Part shown: positions 8,993 through 17,862 of the stretch, piece by piece
How the letters are laid out: each line of letters begins with the position of its first letter
Numbering within the stretch: the first letter of the stretch is position 1
Source of the DNA: Pectobacterium parmentieri
GTDB taxonomy: Bacteria; Pseudomonadota; Gammaproteobacteria; Enterobacterales; Enterobacteriaceae
DNA: 64,000 bases
Assembly: GCF_001742145.1 (NCBI RefSeq)
Contig: NZ_CP015749.1
Location: forward strand, 1,550,001 to 1,614,000
Reading direction: 5' to 3'
The notes under the pieces: generated by a model
Told to the model about the DNA's origin: nothing
Database searches by the model: none
Seen by the model: only the letters and a program-made list of their open reading frames with translations
Made by a program: the position numbers and the translations under genes

Positions 8993-10480
8993 TTATTTTT
9001 TTCCGCTTTCGATATGTCCTGGCCGCTGATTCGTAGGGATCATTCTGGCGGAAAGCAGCGTAATAGCGGCGATGAGGGCGGAAACGATGAATACGCCGTG
9101 AATTGACGAGGCGACTTGCGATGCCAGCGTATCGAGCTGGTTTACGCTCAGCAAAATGCGTTTGGCTGGGTCCATGAGTATTTGGAGCGGATCGCTCACT
9201 TCCGGTAATCGCCAGTGCAGATTGATGTTCAACGTAGCACCAAGAATTGCCGTCCCCAATGCCGATCCCAGCATGCGGGTAAACATGGCGGAAGCTGTCG
9301 CAATACCGCGAATAGAGTAGTCCACCGAGTTTTGTATCGAAACCAGAAATGTGGTGCTGCTTAGCCCCATTCCCGAACCGATCAAAAATGCCGCGAGCCG
9401 TGCCCACATAAGATTGCTGTCTGGTTGAACGGTTAGCAGCGTCAGGCTACCAATAAGCAGCACAATACCACCGCACATCGCCGTAAATCGGTACGATGTC
9501 CACAGCATTAAGCGCCCGCTCAACGTGCTGGCCAGCGGCCAGCCAATCGACATCATCGCCAATATACTACCTGCCTCTAGCGGAGTTTTGCCCATTACCC
9601 CCTGAATGAATGTCGGTAAAAAAGCGCTCACGCCCATCATGGCAGCACCGACGACTAATCCCCCGAGATTACCGGCGATAATGATCCGATTGCGCCACAA
9701 CGCCAGTGGAAACAACGGCTCTGGCGTGTGTTTTTCCTGTCGAACCAGCAAGATGCTACCCACAACGGAAATGGCGAGCAGCGGGATCACCCAGTAACCA
9801 AACACCTCCGCCTGTAGCAACGCCATCAGCAGACTGGCGACGGACACCACCAGATAAAATGCCCCAACCCAGTCCAACTTATGTTGACGTACCGAATTGA
9901 TCGTCGGTAGATAGCGAGCCAGCAAGAAGATCGAAAATAGCCCAATCGGCACGTTGACCCAAAAGACCAGTGCCCAGTTAAAATGTTGAACAATAAACGC
10001 TCCGAGCAGAGGGCCGATGATGGCGGAAACACCCCACACGCTAGACAGATACCCCTGGATTTTCGGGCGTTCGGTTGAGCTGTAAACATCGGCAACAATA
10101 GTGAACGCAATCGGCGTAATCGCGCCTGCGCCCAACCCTTGCAAGGTTCGGAAGACTATTAGCCAGCCCATCTGCGTAGAGAACCCACACAGAATCGATC
10201 CCAGCAAAAACACAATCATGCCAAAAAAGAAAACCTTTTTACGACCATACAAATCGGCCAATCGACCATAAATTGGAATACTGATCGACTGTGTTAGCAA
10301 ATAACCCGCAAAGACCCAACCTAATAGGGAAAACCCACCTAAATCCGCAATGATCGTGGGCAATGCCGTGGCGACAATAGTCACCTCAATCGCCGCCGTG
10401 AACATGGCCAGCATACAGGCAATTAAAATCCAATGGCGATGTGGGACAGGTGTTGGTTTCTGGTTATTCTCTGTTTTCAT
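8993..10480 (-). CDS. MFS drug exporter, DHA2-type (14 helices)
   Basis: About 495 residues, with many hydrophobic segments consistent with 14 transmembrane helices, the size and layout of the EmrB-like DHA2 group of proton-driven exporters in the inner membrane. Visible motifs are GRLADLYGRKKVF (motif A, loop 2-3), LQGLGAGAITPIAF, and WGVSAIIGPLLGAFI (motif C of antiporters). The frame is open further upstream, but the Met followed by KTENNQ places a short cytoplasmic tail before helix 1. No EmrA-like membrane fusion partner or regulator is adjacent, so it probably works alone. Substrate unknown. Confidence 0.85.
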   Translation of the reverse strand: MKTENNQKPTPVPHRHWILIACMLAMFTAAIEVTIVATALPTIIADLGGFSLLGWVFAGYLLTQSISIPIYGRLADLYGRKKVFFFGMIVFLLGSILCGFSTQMGWLIVFRTLQGLGAGAITPIAFTIVADVYSSTERPKIQGYLSSVWGVSAIIGPLLGAFIVQHFNWALVFWVNVPIGLFSIFLLARYLPTINSVRQHKLDWVGAFYLVVSVASLLMALLQAEVFGYWVIPLLAISVVGSILLVRQEKHTPEPLFPLALWRNRIIIAGNLGGLVVGAAMMGVSAFLPTFIQGVMGKTPLEAGSILAMMSIGWPLASTLSGRLMLWTSYRFTAMCGGIVLLIGSLTLLTVQPDSNLMWARLAAFLIGSGMGLSSTTFLVSIQNSVDYSIRGIATASAMFTRMLGSALGTAILGATLNINLHWRLPEVSDPLQILMDPAKRILLSVNQLDTLASQVASSIHGVFIVSALIAAITLLSARMIPTNQRPGHIESGKK

Positions 10481-10581
10481 TATATTTTCAGGATAAGAAG
10501 AAAAACTGCCTGTGAGTATAACAGGTGGCATGGCGGAGAAAATTTATTCCCGCAGGATGCGGGAATAGAAAATGAGAGAAA

Positions 10582-11247
10582 CTAATTGCTGACGGCAGAA
10601 AGATCGATATAAGACGAGAGATCTCGTTGCTCAGCGCGGGGTAAGTAAGGTAATTCGCCCAGTTGCGGTGCCGGAATTTTTTTGCGCAGCACATGAATAA
10701 TTTCTGCATAATTCGCCAGACCGGGGTTAATACGGTTAGCGACCCAGCCAACCAACGGTAAACCATCATTGATAATCGCCTGTGCCGTTAGCAGCGCATG
10801 GCTGATGCAGCCCAGCTTAATGCCGACGACCAGCACAACAGGCAGTTGTTCCTGTACCACCCATTCGGAATATGGCCGTAGATCGTTCATAACGGTTCGC
10901 CACCCACCGGTGCCTTCAACCACCACGATATCCGCGATCTCGCTCATGTGGCGTAGACCTTGCGTCATCGTACAGTAATCAATCGCTTCATCACTGGCGC
11001 TGATTTCATCTTCTCGCAGTGCAATGGGGTTAACCATGTTATAGGGCAATTCCAGCGTAGAGGCCGCTTGTAGCAACAGTGCATCTTTATTACGCAAACC
11101 CGCTTCCGTCTCTTCGCACCCTTTTGCTATCGGTTTGTAGCCCGCAACCGACTTACCTGCCAGCGCCAGTTTTTGCAGTAGCGCCTTGGATACCACCGTT
11201 TTGCCAACAGCGGTATCAGTACCAGTGACAAAAATACGTTTCAACAT
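10582..11247 (-). CDS. ynfK: Dethiobiotin synthase paralogue
   Basis: About 221 residues of the BioD family: ATP-dependent carboxylation and ring closure of 7,8-diaminopelargonate to dethiobiotin. The P-loop is FVTGTDTAVGKTVVS, with the substrate-loop lysine in GYKPIAKG and the VVEGTGGW motif. Position next to mlc matches E. coli ynfK (bioD2) rather than the bio operon. The true start is the internal ATG 11247, with GGAG seven bases upstream on the minus strand. Whether it supplies biotin or is a backup to a bioD elsewhere cannot be told here. Confidence 0.9.
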   Translation of the reverse strand: MLKRIFVTGTDTAVGKTVVSKALLQKLALAGKSVAGYKPIAKGCEETEAGLRNKDALLLQAASTLELPYNMVNPIALREDEISASDEAIDYCTMTQGLRHMSEIADIVVVEGTGGWRTVMNDLRPYSEWVVQEQLPVVLVVGIKLGCISHALLTAQAIINDGLPLVGWVANRINPGLANYAEIIHVLRKKIPAPQLGELPYLPRAEQRDLSSYIDLSAVSN

Positions 11248-11379
11248 GGGATAACTCCAGACCACCTAAATACAACAAAACAAGCACAGCTAAATGCTTT
11301 CCAAGCGTGAAAGTCTAGGCTATGCCTCATTCTGGCGGTTTGCGTTAGCGCAATGTTTTGTTGCTCTACACCTTTATGG

Positions 11380-12597
11380 TTATCCCTGCAACAATTTAAC
11401 TAACAGCGATCCATTGTAGAGTGCATCTTTCACCAGTGCAGCGCCGGGCATCGTACCCTGATTGTAGAACTGGGTCGCTTCCACCTTGATGTTGTGGCTA
11501 TAGGGCGGGAATGACTGTTGTTGAATACAGCCTAAAATGGCGGGATGCAAAATGCTGGCTGCTTTATTCAGGGGGGAACCAACCAGGATTTTATCGGGAT
11601 TGAAGAGATTCACCATGATGGCAACAATGCGGCCCACGTTATTACCCACATCGTTAATGATATCTTTGGCTAGCTGATCGCCTTTGAGCGCGGCATCACA
11701 CAGGTTTTCAACGCTGAGCGGTGAACCGTGCAGAAGCGAACTCATGGAAGTATTCATGCGTTGCTGCGCCAGTTCCAGCATATTTTCCGTGCTAGCGACC
11801 GTTTCCAGACAACCGTGATTCCCGCAATAACAACGCTTGCCATAGGGATCGACCTGTGTGTGCCCTATTTCGACCAGATTTCTGCTTCCCGCATGCAGGA
11901 TACGCCCACCGGTAATGATCCCCGCGCCGACGTTATGATCGATCACCACCTGAACGACGTTTTGGCAATCACGTGATGCGCCGTATAGCGCTTCAGCCAT
12001 TGTCCAGGCGCAGATATCGTGCTGCAAATACACCGGCAGCCCCGTGCGCTGTTCCAGGGCCGGACCAATCGCCATCTCCTCAACGTCATAAAACGGCATC
12101 CGGTGAATAACACCCTTGCTAGAATCAATCATGCCTGGTGCGGTAATCGCAATTGCGGTTAATCGCTCCAACCGTTTTTGGTGTCGAATAAAAAACTGAT
12201 CGATTTCATTCAAAATGCGGTCGAGCAGTGGCTGCACGGCTTCTGCGGGAAGTGGAATCTCTTCCTCCACAACCAGCTTACTGCTGAGATCACGCAGTGC
12301 CAATAACAGGGTATTGTGGCTGATACGCGCAGAAAGATAGTGCCAGGCTTGGGTATCCAGAATCAGGCCGATAGCGGGACGCCCTCTGCTGCCGACATCC
12401 TGATATTCAGTTTCCTGTACCAGATGAGCTTCCAGCAGTTCACGGACGATTTTGGTAATACTGGCGGGCGCGAGCTGAGCGCGTTTGGACAGTTCGATAC
12501 GTGATATCGGGCCGTACTTATCGATCAGCCGATAGACTGCACCAGCATTAATTTGTTTGATTTGATCGATGTGTCCTGGTTGACCGTCGGCAATCAC
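11380..12597 (-). CDS. mlc: Transcriptional repressor Mlc (ROK family)
   Basis: A 405-residue ROK-family repressor nearly colinear with E. coli Mlc. The N-terminal winged HTH covers about residues 10-80 (ISRIELSKRAQLAPASITKIVREL). The sugar-kinase-like domain has the zinc-binding GHTQVDPYGKRCYCGNHGCLETVAS motif. In E. coli, Mlc represses ptsG, manXYZ, malT and pts genes and is released when dephosphorylated PtsG sequesters it at the membrane. The start is GTG at 12597 (GTG-ATT-GCC), with GGAG eight bases upstream. Neighbours ynfK, ynfL and ynfM keep the E. coli order. Confidence 0.95.
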   Translation of the reverse strand: MIADGQPGHIDQIKQINAGAVYRLIDKYGPISRIELSKRAQLAPASITKIVRELLEAHLVQETEYQDVGSRGRPAIGLILDTQAWHYLSARISHNTLLLALRDLSSKLVVEEEIPLPAEAVQPLLDRILNEIDQFFIRHQKRLERLTAIAITAPGMIDSSKGVIHRMPFYDVEEMAIGPALEQRTGLPVYLQHDICAWTMAEALYGASRDCQNVVQVVIDHNVGAGIITGGRILHAGSRNLVEIGHTQVDPYGKRCYCGNHGCLETVASTENMLELAQQRMNTSMSSLLHGSPLSVENLCDAALKGDQLAKDIINDVGNNVGRIVAIMVNLFNPDKILVGSPLNKAASILHPAILGCIQQQSFPPYSHNIKVEATQFYNQGTMPGAALVKDALYNGSLLVKLLQG

Positions 12598-12778
12598 AAA
12601 CCTGGCTCCTACTCATTCGCATTATAACGGGTACTGCTGTTGAAAAATTTATCTTTATTATCGCGGCATAACTATTTTTCACGCTGCAAAATAAAAAAAC
12701 TGCGGGTATGGTGGGGCTTTTCACTAAACTCGTCAAATATTTGATTCGTTATGTGATTTAGTGCGCATATTTTAACTA

Positions 12779-13675
12779 TTATCCGCCCAGCATTAGCGAC
12801 ATCAGCATGTTAGCCGCTGCACTTTGCGGATGATGTCGCGCCGTAACCAACCAGACTTCAGTCGTAGCATCGTCCTCTTCCAGCAGTAAATATTTCACCC
12901 CATCGACCCGAATACGCAAGAATGACGCAGGCAAAATGGACACGCCCAACCCCGCTGATACCAATCCGACGATAGTCATCGCCTCGCCGACTTCTTGCGT
13001 GATGTAGGGGCTGATGCCATAGCGTTTCAGCAACGTCAGCGTATCGTCATACAGTGCAGTTCCGACCGCACGGGAGAAGAAAACGAACGGTTCATTCGCC
13101 AACTGTGTGATGTTAATTGCACACCCTGCGGCCTGTTGCGCTAACGGATGGGATTCCTGCACCACGGCGATTAGCGGTTCACGCAACAGCAACTGATGAT
13201 TCAACGCATCCGGCAGCGGGTTATTGCGCATGATGCCAATATCGAGTTTACCGTTCAGCAGTGGTTCAATTTGCTGTTTGGTGTTGAGCTCTATCATCTG
13301 AATATGCACTTCCGGGTATGTTTGGCGAAAACGCAGCAAGCTGCTGGAAATCTTTTTGATAAACGGCGCAGACGACGTAAAGCCGATCGTTAATTCTCCA
13401 ATCTCGCCGCGTTGAATACGGGATGCCCGCTCCGCCGCCTGATCCACCTGGCTGATGATCGACCAGGCTTCTTTCAGAAACATCGAACCCGCTGGGGTGA
13501 GCTGAACATTCCGGTTGTTACGCGCTAAAAGTTTCGCGCCCACCTGCTCCTCCAAAATTTGAATCTGTTGGCTCAGCGGTGGCTGTGAAATGCGTAATCT
13601 TTCTGCGGCACGCCCGAAATGCAACTCTTCGGCGACGGCAATAAAATAGCGAAGGTGGCGTAGTTCGATATTCAT
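12779..13675 (-). CDS. ynfL: LysR-type regulator YnfL
   Basis: A 298-residue LysR regulator. The N-terminal HTH is at about residues 3-60 (LRHLRYFIAVAEELHFGRAAERL and SQPPLSQQIQILE), and a periplasmic-binding-like effector domain follows (ELTIGFTSSAPF from about residue 93; GLVSAGLGVSILPASF near 250). It is close to E. coli YnfL and divergently transcribed from ynfM with 113 bases between, the usual layout for a LysR protein controlling its neighbour. The effector is not known. Confidence 0.93.
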   Translation of the reverse strand: MNIELRHLRYFIAVAEELHFGRAAERLRISQPPLSQQIQILEEQVGAKLLARNNRNVQLTPAGSMFLKEAWSIISQVDQAAERASRIQRGEIGELTIGFTSSAPFIKKISSSLLRFRQTYPEVHIQMIELNTKQQIEPLLNGKLDIGIMRNNPLPDALNHQLLLREPLIAVVQESHPLAQQAAGCAINITQLANEPFVFFSRAVGTALYDDTLTLLKRYGISPYITQEVGEAMTIVGLVSAGLGVSILPASFLRIRVDGVKYLLLEEDDATTEVWLVTARHHPQSAAANMLMSLMLGG

Positions 13676-13705
13676 ACTTTAAACGTATCAATCATGATTA
13701 TTAAT

Positions 13706-13724
13706 ATATTATACAAAATAATAT
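13706..13724. promoter_or_regulatory. Candidate LysR-type operator between ynfL and ynfM
   Basis: A perfect inverted repeat, ATATTAT-N5-ATAATAT, lies in the divergent promoter region. It fits the AT-rich dyad (T-N11-A type) that LysR proteins recognise. The assignment to YnfL is inference from position; the region is very AT-rich, which raises the chance of coincidence. Confidence 0.45.
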
Positions 13725-13788
13725 CACTCTTCTATGATCGCTTCATTGTTGTTTACGCCTGATTTACCTTCTCCGGTAAGGAATTATT

Positions 13789-15057
13789 GTGAGTAATCTG
13801 CCATCTTCGGCACCAAGCGATTGGCCTATTTCTACAGCCGACGATACGGATGCTATCGTCCCGAAATCTTCTGGTAAAAATCCCTATATCACACGTGGCA
13901 CACCACAATTTATGCGTGTCACGTTGGCGCTGTTTTCTGCTGGACTAGCAACATTCGCCCTGCTCTATTGCGTACAACCGCTATTACCGGTGTTATCTCA
14001 GGATTTTGGTATTTCGCCAGCAACCAGCAGTTTGTCACTTTCCGTCTCAACGGTGATGCTGGCTTTTGGGCTGCTGTTCACCGGGCCACTCTCCGACGCG
14101 ATCGGTCGTAAGAATGTGATGGTGGTATCCTTGATGCTGGCTGCGATCTGTACCGTGATTTGCGCATTTATGACTAGTTGGAACGGCGTATTGATCATGC
14201 GGGCAATGATCGGCCTGTCGCTAAGCGGCGTCGCGGCCGTCGCCATGAGTTACCTGAGTGAGGAAATTCACCCCAGTGTATTGGCATTTTCGATGGGGTT
14301 ATATATCAGCGGCAACTCGATCGGCGGGATGAGCGGGCGTTTGGTCAGCGGCGTATTAACGGACTATTTCCCGTGGCGGGTTGCAATCGGTGCAATCGGC
14401 GTACTCGCGCTCATTGCGGCGATAACATTCTGGCGAATTCTGCCGGAATCACGCCATTTTCGCCCCGGTTCACTGCGCCCGAAAACGCTGCTGCTAAATA
14501 GTAAACTACATTGGCGCGATACGGGTTTGCCGCTGTTGTTCCTTGAGGGATTTTTGCTGATGGGCGCGTTTGTTACGCTGTTTAACTACATCGGATATCG
14601 GCTTTTAGCTCCGCCGTATTTACTCAGTCAGGCGGTGGTTGGTTTACTTTCTGTGGTCTATCTCACCGGAAGCTACAGTTCACCAAAAGCCGGCGCGTTG
14701 ACGTCCCGCTATGGACGCGGCCCGGTGCTGAGTATTGCGATCCTTCTGATGCTAATGGGATTAGGAATGACGGCACTGAGTCCGTTATTCGCTATTTTGG
14801 GTGGGATGATGCTCTTTACTGCGGGCTTCTTCGCCGCCCACTCGGTTGCCAGCAGTTGGATTGGCCAACGGGCACGGCGCGCCAAGGGGCAGGCTTCATC
14901 AATGTATCTCTTTTCTTACTATTTGGGGTCGAGCCTCGCTGGCACGCTGGGGGGACTCTTCTGGCACTCATTCGGCTGGATGGGCATTACTGTGTTCCTC
15001 GCAACGCTCTTATTTTTTGCATTGATAGTCAGCCTGATACTGAAACACCGCCTTTAA
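13789..15057 (+). CDS. ynfM: MFS transporter YnfM
   Basis: A 422-residue inner-membrane transporter with 12 predicted helices after a polar N-terminal tail of about 45 residues. It closely matches E. coli YnfM: GTPQFMRVTLALFSAGLATFALLY, the loop 2-3 motif GPLSDAIGRKNV, LSGVAAVAMSYLSEEI, and SMGLYISGNSIGGMSGR. In E. coli it has been assigned to arabinose/drug-type efflux without a firm physiological substrate. Translation starts at GTG 13789, preceded by TAAGGA six bases upstream. It is the likely target of ynfL. Confidence 0.93.
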   Translation: MSNLPSSAPSDWPISTADDTDAIVPKSSGKNPYITRGTPQFMRVTLALFSAGLATFALLYCVQPLLPVLSQDFGISPATSSLSLSVSTVMLAFGLLFTGPLSDAIGRKNVMVVSLMLAAICTVICAFMTSWNGVLIMRAMIGLSLSGVAAVAMSYLSEEIHPSVLAFSMGLYISGNSIGGMSGRLVSGVLTDYFPWRVAIGAIGVLALIAAITFWRILPESRHFRPGSLRPKTLLLNSKLHWRDTGLPLLFLEGFLLMGAFVTLFNYIGYRLLAPPYLLSQAVVGLLSVVYLTGSYSSPKAGALTSRYGRGPVLSIAILLMLMGLGMTALSPLFAILGGMMLFTAGFFAAHSVASSWIGQRARRAKGQASSMYLFSYYLGSSLAGTLGGLFWHSFGWMGITVFLATLLFFALIVSLILKHRL

Positions 15058-15191
15058 ACCTCTTTATTATCGGAGTTTATCTGAATCAGGGTAAACTCCA
15101 CGTTGCCCACCTCATCCCTCTCGATTCCCCCACCAGCCTTGACTGAAAATAATGACAATCGTGATTGCTGAAGTGTGTGTTTATGAGTATA

Positions 15192-15215
15192 AATATAGGT
15201 ATGTTGTAACTAAAA
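15192..15215 (+). promoter_or_regulatory. Ter replication-arrest site upstream of tus
   Basis: The core GTATGTTGTAACTAAA at 15199-15214 is identical to the corresponding stretch of E. coli TerB. The guanine at 15199 matches the critical GC(6) pair. As in E. coli, the site lies just before the tus start, so Tus binding should also repress tus. By the known polarity, forks moving left to right in this window should be blocked and forks in the other direction pass. Confidence 0.93.
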
Positions 15216-15223
15216 TAGATTTA

Positions 15224-16162
15224 ATGATGAATCGCTACGCGCTAATCGAACGCATGAACCACAGTTTTCGAACGTTGGAGACTAAGTTGGCCTTGATGCA
15301 GCAACAGTTTTCTACGTATCAACTGCTGGCGGGCCGCGTTTACTCCCTTCCCAATGTGGAAAAAGGAACTGAGCATGACCCTATCGAACACATAGCCGTC
15401 ACGCAGGATGTTGGACTGAAGGCTAGAGATAAAGGGCTAGCGCATTTTCAGCGTTTGTTCATTCATCATTATCCGGAAACGCTCAGCAGCAAAAGTGCCA
15501 TTCGTTTACCGGGAGCACTCTGCTTTTCCGTAAACGCAGCACAATATCAGCAAGCACAGTCGCTCATCGCGGAAATTAATGCACTTAAAAAGGAATTGGA
15601 ACAGATTATTACCGTTGAATCAGGGCTAGAACCGGAGCAGCGCTTTGAGTTCGTCCACACACATCTGAAAGGGTTGATCACGCTTAGCGCTTACCGCTCG
15701 TTGACGCTAATAACAAATCCGGCATCAGTCCGCTTTGGCTGGGCGAATAAGCACATTATCAAGAATATGGCGCGAGGGGAGCTGCTGGAGAAACTGACCA
15801 GAAGCCTGAACGCAGCAAAACATGCGACACCGTATACCAAAGCGCAATGGCTTGAGCATGTAGAACAGGAAATGGATGCCGTATTGCAATTGCCGGAAGA
15901 TGCCGTCCTGAAGATAAAACGTCCGGTAAAAGTGCAGCCTATCGCACGTGTGTGGTATCCCGAGCAGCAGAAACAGGTTCAGCACCCCTGCCCGTCTCCC
16001 CTACTCGTGCTTTGTCAGCAAGAGTCTGGAGGCGATGTGCCGGTTATCGGCGAATTGAATCCTTACGATGCCAACAACATCAAACACAAACACAAACCGA
16101 AAGCGGCCGAACTCCGCCTGCTTATTCCTCGTTTGCATCTCTATACCGATGCGCCGGAATGA
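15224..16162 (+). CDS. tus: Replication terminus-binding protein Tus
   Basis: About 312 residues, similar along its whole length to E. coli Tus, the monomeric protein that binds Ter sites and stops the DnaB helicase from one side. Conserved blocks include RLPGALCFSV, ITVESGLEPEQRFEFVHTHL, RFGWANKHIIKN (DNA-backbone contact region) and KIKRPVKVQPIARVWYPEQQKQVQHPCP. The open frame starts at 15152, but that start would place translation through the Ter site; ATG 15224 or ATG 15227, aligned with the E. coli start, is preferred. No clear Shine-Dalgarno is seen, consistent with low expression and autoregulation. Confidence 0.95.
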   Translation: MMNRYALIERMNHSFRTLETKLALMQQQFSTYQLLAGRVYSLPNVEKGTEHDPIEHIAVTQDVGLKARDKGLAHFQRLFIHHYPETLSSKSAIRLPGALCFSVNAAQYQQAQSLIAEINALKKELEQIITVESGLEPEQRFEFVHTHLKGLITLSAYRSLTLITNPASVRFGWANKHIIKNMARGELLEKLTRSLNAAKHATPYTKAQWLEHVEQEMDAVLQLPEDAVLKIKRPVKVQPIARVWYPEQQKQVQHPCPSPLLVLCQQESGGDVPVIGELNPYDANNIKHKHKPKAAELRLLIPRLHLYTDAPE

Positions 16163-16197
16163 AAAAGAAAAAGCCTGCGGATAGATATCGGCAGGCT
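16162..16197 (-). terminator. Terminator of fumC
   Basis: Read on the minus strand, AGCCTGC/GCAGGCT with a 12-base loop is followed by TTTTTCTTTTTC. It lies between the convergent tus and fumC genes. Confidence 0.85.
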
Positions 16198-16225
16198 ACG
16201 TGATAAAACGCTAACTACAGCATCA

Positions 16226-17623
16226 TTAGTTCTTCAAGCTACCAACCATCTCTTGCGGTCGGACCCACTCATCAAACTGAGCTTCGGTCAGATAACTTAG
16301 TTTGAGCGCAGCCACCTTCAGGGTCAGTCCTTCTTTATGCGCTTTTTTAGCAATTTCTGCTGCCTTGTCATAGCCGATATGCGTGTTCAGCGCAGTCACT
16401 AGCATCAACGATTCGTTCAGTAGTTGATTAATACGATCGCGATTCGGCTCAATCCCTACCGCACAGTGCTCATCAAAACTCTTCATACCATCAGCCAGCA
16501 GGCGAATCGATTGCAGAAAGTTATGAATGACCATTGGGCGGTACACGTTTAGCTCAAAGTTACCGGAAGCCCCGCCAATATTCACAGCAACGTCATTACC
16601 CATCACCTGGCAACACAGCATTGTCAGCGCTTCACACTGAGTCGGATTGACCTTACCTGGCATGATGGAACTGCCTGGTTCGTTTTCAGGAATATTCAGT
16701 TCACCAATGCCGCAGCGCGGGCCAGAAGCCAGCCAGCGCACATCGTTGGCAATCTTCATTAACGATGCCGCCAGCCCCTTTAAGGCACCATGTCCATGAA
16801 CCAGTGCATCACAGGTCGCCAGTGCTTCGAATTTATTCGGCGAGGTTACGAACGGTTGACCGGTTAATTGCGCCAGTTCCTCCGCCACACGCACCGCATA
16901 TTCAGGATGCGTGTTCAACCCCGTACCAACAGCAGTACCGCCCAGTGCCAACTCGCAAATATGCGGCACGCTGTTTTCGATATGCTTCAGGTTATGCTGC
17001 AACATCGCCGCCCAGCCGGAGATTTCCTGCCCTAGCGTCAGCGGCGTGGCGTCCTGTAAATGTGTACGACCGATTTTGACGATATCCTTAAATTGCTCAG
17101 CCTTCGATGCTAGCGTCGCGTGCAATGCTTTCAATTCAGGAATCAGATGTTCGTTGATCGCAACCACAGCCGCCACATGCATCGCCGTCGGGAACACATC
17201 GTTAGAACTCTGACTTTTGTTGACATCATCGTTTGGATGAACCAGCCGTTTGTTGCCACGCTCGCCTCCCAGTAGTTCACTGGCACGGTTAGCCAACACC
17301 TCGTTCATATTCATATTACTTTGCGTGCCAGACCCCGTCTGCCAAATCGCTAACGGGAATTCTCCTGCATGTTTTCCTGCCAACACTTCGTCCGCTGCCT
17401 GAATAATCGCATTTCCTCGATCGGCTGGCAGAAGCGTGAGATCCATGTTGACGCGGGCCGCTGCACGCTTGGTTTGCGCCAGCGCATAAATCAGCGCACG
17501 CGGCATTTTTTCTTCAGAAATACGGAAATGTTCCAGTGACCGTTGCGTTTGTGCTCCCCATAAACGTTCCGCAGGAACATCGATTGGCCCCATTGAGTCT
17601 TTTTCACTACGCGTCGTGCTCAT
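16226..17623 (-). CDS. fumC: Fumarate hydratase class II (FumC)
   Basis: A 465-residue iron-free fumarase that interconverts fumarate and malate in the TCA cycle as a cytosolic homotetramer. The superfamily signature [13 protein letters not shown] near residue 320 carries the catalytic serine, and the active-site blocks [14 protein letters not shown] and [16 protein letters not shown] are present. AAGGAGG eight bases before the ATG is a near-perfect ribosome site. In E. coli fumA lies between fumC and manA; here manA follows without it. SoxRS control is known for E. coli but no box was identified here. Confidence 0.97.
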   Translation of the reverse strand: MSTTRSEKDSMGPIDVPAERLWGAQTQRSLEHFRISEEKMPRALIYALAQTKRAAARVNMDLTLLPADRGNAIIQAADEVLAGKHAGEFPLAIWQTGSGTQSNMNMNEVLANRASELLGGERGNKRLVHPNDDVNKSQSSNDVFPTAMHVAAVVAINEHLIPELKALHATLASKAEQFKDIVKIGRTHLQDATPLTLGQEISGWAAMLQHNLKHIENSVPHICELALGGTAVGTGLNTHPEYAVRVAEELAQLTGQPFVTSPNKFEALATCDALVHGHGALKGLAASLMKIANDVRWLASGPRCGIGELNIPENEPGSSIMPGKVNPTQCEALTMLCCQVMGNDVAVNIGGASGNFELNVYRPMVIHNFLQSIRLLADGMKSFDEHCAVGIEPNRDRINQLLNESLMLVTALNTHIGYDKAAEIAKKAHKEGLTLKVAALKLSYLTEAQFDEWVRPQEMVGSLKN

Positions 17624-17862
17624 TACCTTTCCTCCTTAAAACACAGATTCAAATAGTAGAAGACATCGAATCACATCGCTGGGCCTATTCTGATAACACT
17701 GACTGGCCTATAACACTTATTGCGTCTACTAACACGGTCTGGCATCGCGCTACATAAAACATTACCATGAAGCAAAGAAGATGCAGTGTATTCATAATCA
17801 TTCAAGTAGTTAGCAGCCAATATCACAAAAATTAACAATTAATGTAATAGCAGAGAGCCAAC

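Noticed and set aside
12758..12785. GTGCGCAT followed by AT-rich sequence, reminiscent of one arm of a dif site
   Set aside because: Only the left arm resembles dif; the second XerD-type arm is absent, so it cannot be a functional recombination site.
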